In this document: piece after piece, positions 39,796 through 42,272 of the stretch | Layout: each line of letters begins with the position of its first letter | Position numbering within the stretch: the first letter of the stretch is position 1 | Virus record (IMG/VR): IMGVR_UViG_3300025117_000410 | Location: 1 to 42,272 of that record | DNA length: 42,272 nt | Strand: one strand, 5' to 3' | Source: a virus | Notes under the pieces: model-generated | Database searches by the model: none | The model's input: only the letters and a program-made list of their open reading frames with translations | What the model was told of the DNA's origin: nothing | Made by a program: the position numbers and the translations under genes

Positions 39796-40736
39796 CTTCC
39801 TGTCAACTCCTTCACCACAAGGCTGTAACATTCGTTAGGCAATCCCTGGTAATCGAACAGCAGGTAGCCGCCATTCCAAGAAGTACCCTTCACGCCCCAC
39901 TGCGTCACGTTCACCACAGTTCCACCCCATGCAATCGCAAGCCGTACAATGTCAGCCCACACCATTGCCACGTCAAGCATCGTGGCGTCATCACCCTTCT
40001 GGACGCTAACTTCGCTGAACCGCACAGTTCTTCCAGCGTCCTTACACGCCTGCAACATCCTGCGTATCCTGTCAAAGAACGTAACCCTGTCAGTCCACGT
40101 CCCAATATGTATCTGAACGCCAATCCCATCAGCCACGTCAAGCAGACTGATAGCATAGTCAGCATCCGCATCCGTCCTGAAGAAGCTGTTGTAATACAAC
40201 TTGCAATCACCCGCGTACTTGCGTGCTTCCTGCATCGCGAACCTTCCAGCATCAGCGCCAATGTATCTAACGAACACGCCAGCGTTAGCAGCCACTGCCG
40301 GTTGGTGTTCATTCACAACGTCAATGCTTTTGCATGTTGGCGCATAGTGGCGCATCACCCGTTCTACGTGTTCAGCCAATATAGCGTACCTTCCATCCAT
40401 ATCCGCATTAGCCATTGCCTCTTCCATCCAAGCCGGATACTGCATGTGCCACATAACGCAATGACCGTGCGCATCAATGCCAAACTCCTGGCATCTTGCT
40501 ATCATGGCATCTGCGTAATCGTAAGAGTACACGCCGCGCAATGGCTGTGTATATTCCCACTTCATGCTAACTTCTGTGCTTAGTATCGCCGCGTGTCGCT
40601 TGACCAATGGCGCTTGCACACTGCTATCGAACGCGTAGTATTCCCCCGCCATTCCAAATTCAATGTCACGGTTGGCGAAGTATTCCTTCAGTCCGTATTC
40701 TGTGTGTATCGCGGTTGGAAAGTAGGTGTTGAACAT
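39792..40736 (-). CDS. GH10 endo-xylanase-like enzyme
   Basis: 314 residues. Seen in order: EFGMAGEYYAF, VSMKWEYTQPLRGVYSYDYAD (GH10 ENEMKW ... G-Y-F--AD), GHCVMWHMQYPAWM (GH-L-WH-Q-P-W), IDVVNEHQPA with the acid/base Glu, and VRFSEVSVQ with the nucleophile Glu. These are the two catalytic residues of GH10 (beta-1,4-xylanase). Size matches a single barrel with no signal peptide. Its place among virion genes suggests a capsule or cell-wall polysaccharide depolymerase. Substrate not shown. Confidence 0.85.
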   Translation of the reverse strand: MFNTYFPTAIHTEYGLKEYFANRDIEFGMAGEYYAFDSSVQAPLVKRHAAILSTEVSMKWEYTQPLRGVYSYDYADAMIARCQEFGIDAHGHCVMWHMQYPAWMEEAMANADMDGRYAILAEHVERVMRHYAPTCKSIDVVNEHQPAVAANAGVFVRYIGADAGRFAMQEARKYAGDCKLYYNSFFRTDADADYAISLLDVADGIGVQIHIGTWTDRVTFFDRIRRMLQACKDAGRTVRFSEVSVQKGDDATMLDVAMVWADIVRLAIAWGGTVVNVTQWGVKGTSWNGGYLLFDYQGLPNECYSLVVKELTGR

Positions 40737-40805
40737 GGCATTATCTAGCCACTACAAAATAGCACAGTAACGGAACAATCAATTCATCTTCTTCTTTTTC
40801 TTTCA

Positions 40806-41090
40806 TTACTGCGGTCCTAGCATCAACCAGCTAACGCCTTCTCCATTCACAGAACTGTCAATGATGATCGTGTTCAGGTCGCCAACATAGTTGAATATGA
40901 TTACTTCTCCCGCATCAAGCTCCAATCCGTTCGCGCTCGTCACGTCTCCAGCGCCATCGTTGCCAACGTAAATATTACCTGAGTTAGCCAGTAGCGCCTT
41001 CACCATCAGTGGTCCGTTGACCTTCCCCGTCCCCAATACCAGCGCCGTTCCCGCCGTTGTTACTGCCTTCTGTCCGCTTATCGCTGCCAT
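40806..41090 (-). CDS. Small virion protein (beta-rich)
   Basis: 94 residues. ISGQKAVTTAGTALVLGTG, NSGNIYVGNDGAG, LELDAGEVIIFNYVGDLN and IIDSSVNGEGVSWLM. The NTG-IYVG ... GE-V pattern recurs in phage head decoration proteins. GGAGGTGACAG before the ATG. It overlaps the previous gene's end by 107 bases. Confidence 0.7.
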   Translation of the reverse strand: MAAISGQKAVTTAGTALVLGTGKVNGPLMVKALLANSGNIYVGNDGAGDVTSANGLELDAGEVIIFNYVGDLNTIIIDSSVNGEGVSWLMLGPQ

Positions 41091-41415
41091 CTGTCACCTC
41101 CTGTTTGTCGTCTCTAATGCGCCTGCCAAGTTCATCGTACTTTGCCCAAGGCATTGGCTTCATACTTCCGAAATGATACCTGTGTCCTGCATCAGCAGGC
41201 TTTGGTGTCCTCATCCTCGTTACAGCAAAGTCACGCGGATACGCCTTCTGTATCTCACGCGCCAATGTCTCATCTTTCACCGTGAACCTGCCCTGCCCAT
41301 TCCCCTTCAACTCCCCCTTGCTTGTCATCACGCTATCAGGGGAATTAGGCCATGCCTTCTGCACCACAAAAGTGTGGTCAACGTGTTTTTCCTTATCTGG
41401 ATTAAAATCAGGCAT
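40984..41415 (-). CDS. Basic-acidic structural protein, unknown
   Basis: 143 residues. The N-terminus (HVDHTFVVQKAWPNSPD, GRFTVKDETLAREIQKAYPRD) looks folded. The last ~35 residues are low-complexity Gly/Asn/Thr/Asp and lie in the overlap with the next gene. The overlap is unusually long (107 bases) but the next gene has an excellent start. No family recognised. Confidence 0.6.
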   Translation of the reverse strand: MPDFNPDKEKHVDHTFVVQKAWPNSPDSVMTSKGELKGNGQGRFTVKDETLAREIQKAYPRDFAVTRMRTPKPADAGHRYHFGSMKPMPWAKYDELGRRIRDDKQEVTDGSDKRTEGSNNGGNGAGIGDGEGQRTTDGEGATG

Positions 41416-41424
41416 GGCCTACCC

Positions 41425-41733
41425 CTATCGTTGTGGCTGCCACACATCACCTGGTAATGGTTCACCAGGTCTAATGCCGTCACGCCGCATTCCAGCCGTA
41501 GGATCGTGGCGTCTACAATACGTAGCGGCCTGTTCAGGCTCACCGCCCATCATGTTTCTCGATCCAGGTACGAACACGGCAACTTCAGTAGCGTCAATCG
41601 CAGGATCGCGCAACGGATGTGAGATACAAACCCACAAGTCCTTACTGCATACTTCGCACTTTCCAGCAAATTTATACTTACTGCCTTCAGCGCCTTCTCT
41701 AACTTCTACTTCTTCAGTTTTCTTTACTGGCAT
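41425..41733 (-). CDS. Cys-containing protein, unknown
   Basis: 102 residues. An acidic N-terminus, KCEVCSKDLWVC (CxxC plus one) and CRRHDP may bind zinc. The tail is Pro/Gly-rich (GIRPGEPLPGDVWQPQR). It sits between the methyltransferase and the virion genes. Confidence 0.55.
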   Translation of the reverse strand: MPVKKTEEVEVREGAEGSKYKFAGKCEVCSKDLWVCISHPLRDPAIDATEVAVFVPGSRNMMGGEPEQAATYCRRHDPTAGMRRDGIRPGEPLPGDVWQPQR

Positions 41734-41735
41734 TG

Positions 41736-42272
41736 CTATTCTCCTTTTCTACATACCGCCAATAATGGCGTTTGTCTTGTGTCCAATTCTTGCCGCTTCT
41801 CTAATCTATAGTCATACAGTTTTACATCTTCAAAGTATTCTCGCATAGAACTGTGCAACTGTGCGGCGGTCCATTCTCTTTCATGCAATTCATTCTTGCG
41901 CAAATCAGCATTGGCGTTACGTGCGCTTATGTAAAACGTACCACCTGGCGCTAACATCTTGTACACATTCCTGATAGCACTCCTCCAATCTGCAACATGC
42001 TCCAAGACTTCAATCATCACAATGGCGTCATACTCACCGCCAACATAATCAAACCCTCGGCTCACATCACCCCAATACCACATAATCCCTGGTAGGCACT
42101 TGTTGGCAAAGTCAACCGCTTCCTTGTCATTCTCAACACCTACAACCATATCAGCGGTCTTAGTCAGTTGAAGTGTGCCAAAGCCAGTACCAAAGCCGAT
42201 GTCCATTACAGCATCTTCTTCACCAAGGCATTCAGCAATCGCCTGATAAATATCCAATTGCGGCGATAGCAT
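41736..42272 (-). CDS. Class I SAM-dependent methyltransferase
   Basis: 178 residues shown, possibly longer, as the ATG at 42272 lies exactly on the edge. VMDIGFGTGFGTLQL is the SAM-binding motif I, VVGVENDKEAVDFA the acidic motif II, YDAIVMIEVLEHV motif IV and LAPGGTFYISA motif V. A Rossmann-type small-molecule or sugar methyltransferase. If the genome is circular the NeuB-like ORF runs straight into this frame. Confidence 0.88.
   Translation of the reverse strand: MLSPQLDIYQAIAECLGEEDAVMDIGFGTGFGTLQLTKTADMVVGVENDKEAVDFANKCLPGIMWYWGDVSRGFDYVGGEYDAIVMIEVLEHVADWRSAIRNVYKMLAPGGTFYISARNANADLRKNELHEREWTAAQLHSSMREYFEDVKLYDYRLEKRQELDTRQTPLLAVCRKGE

Noticed and set aside
1-42272. Integrase, transposase or tRNA gene
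   Set aside because: No tyrosine or serine recombinase, transposase motif or tRNA fold was seen on either strand, so a virulent life style is favoured.

Overview
The window reads as an essentially complete genome of a virulent, short-tailed (podovirus-like) bacteriophage. It carries a large terminase, a portal, a scaffold, an N4-gp56-like major capsid protein, a giant probable internal or ejection protein, an adaptor plus nozzle-like tail pair, and lysis genes. I see no sheath, tape measure, integrase, DNA polymerase or tRNA. The host is not stated. Three hints point to Chloroflexota and are inference only: a secreted peptide with the mature-end motif TIYLPLV, a Thr/Pro-rich linker of the ATPT type, and simple TTGACA/TATAAT promoters.

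Layout. Two divergent transcription units leave a control region at about 18.5 kb. The rightward unit (18.65-31.04 kb) holds some 50 small, tightly packed genes: an autoregulated ribbon-helix-helix protein, RecT, a Lar-like protein, zinc-ribbon proteins, small membrane proteins, a DnaD-like replication initiator, a PDDEXK-type nuclease, and an SH3b protein with a GH25 lysozyme. It ends at a hairpin at 31.1 kb that faces a convergent unit. The leftward unit runs from 18.5 kb down to base 1: small terminase, HNH, an 825-bp repeat-rich region, C5-methyltransferase-like protein, large terminase, portal, giant protein, scaffold, capsid, then a glycan module (glycosyltransferase, pentapeptide-repeat protein, FkbM methyltransferase, NeuA-like, NeuB-like). 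The right part (42.27-31.12 kb) is also leftward: methyltransferase, small virion proteins, GH10 xylanase-like protein, LamG-like protein, adaptor, nozzle, nuclease, XhlA-like protein, holin-like protein, metallophosphoesterase. If the molecule is circular these two leftward parts form one ~30-kb late operon. The frames at the two ends agree: the NeuB-like ORF leaves base 1 on a codon boundary and the methyltransferase ORF enters at base 42272 in the same frame.

Most unusual content: (1) a ~310-nt GC-rich, gene-free stretch at 23010-23320 that folds into many perfect helices, including a loop-loop (kissing) pairing, and is a strong candidate for an undescribed phage non-coding RNA; (2) a 100-nt leader at 26738-26836, just before the replication initiator, with three mutually crossing pairings; (3) the 825-bp region at 16465-17289, with six tandem 11-bp iterons beside an AT-rich stretch, 12-bp repeats, polypyrimidine tracts and CGTGACACC motifs, a candidate origin or packaging site; (4) a nonulosonic-acid (sialic-acid-like) module in a phage with an apparently shortened NeuB; and (5) a GH10 xylanase-like enzyme among the virion genes.
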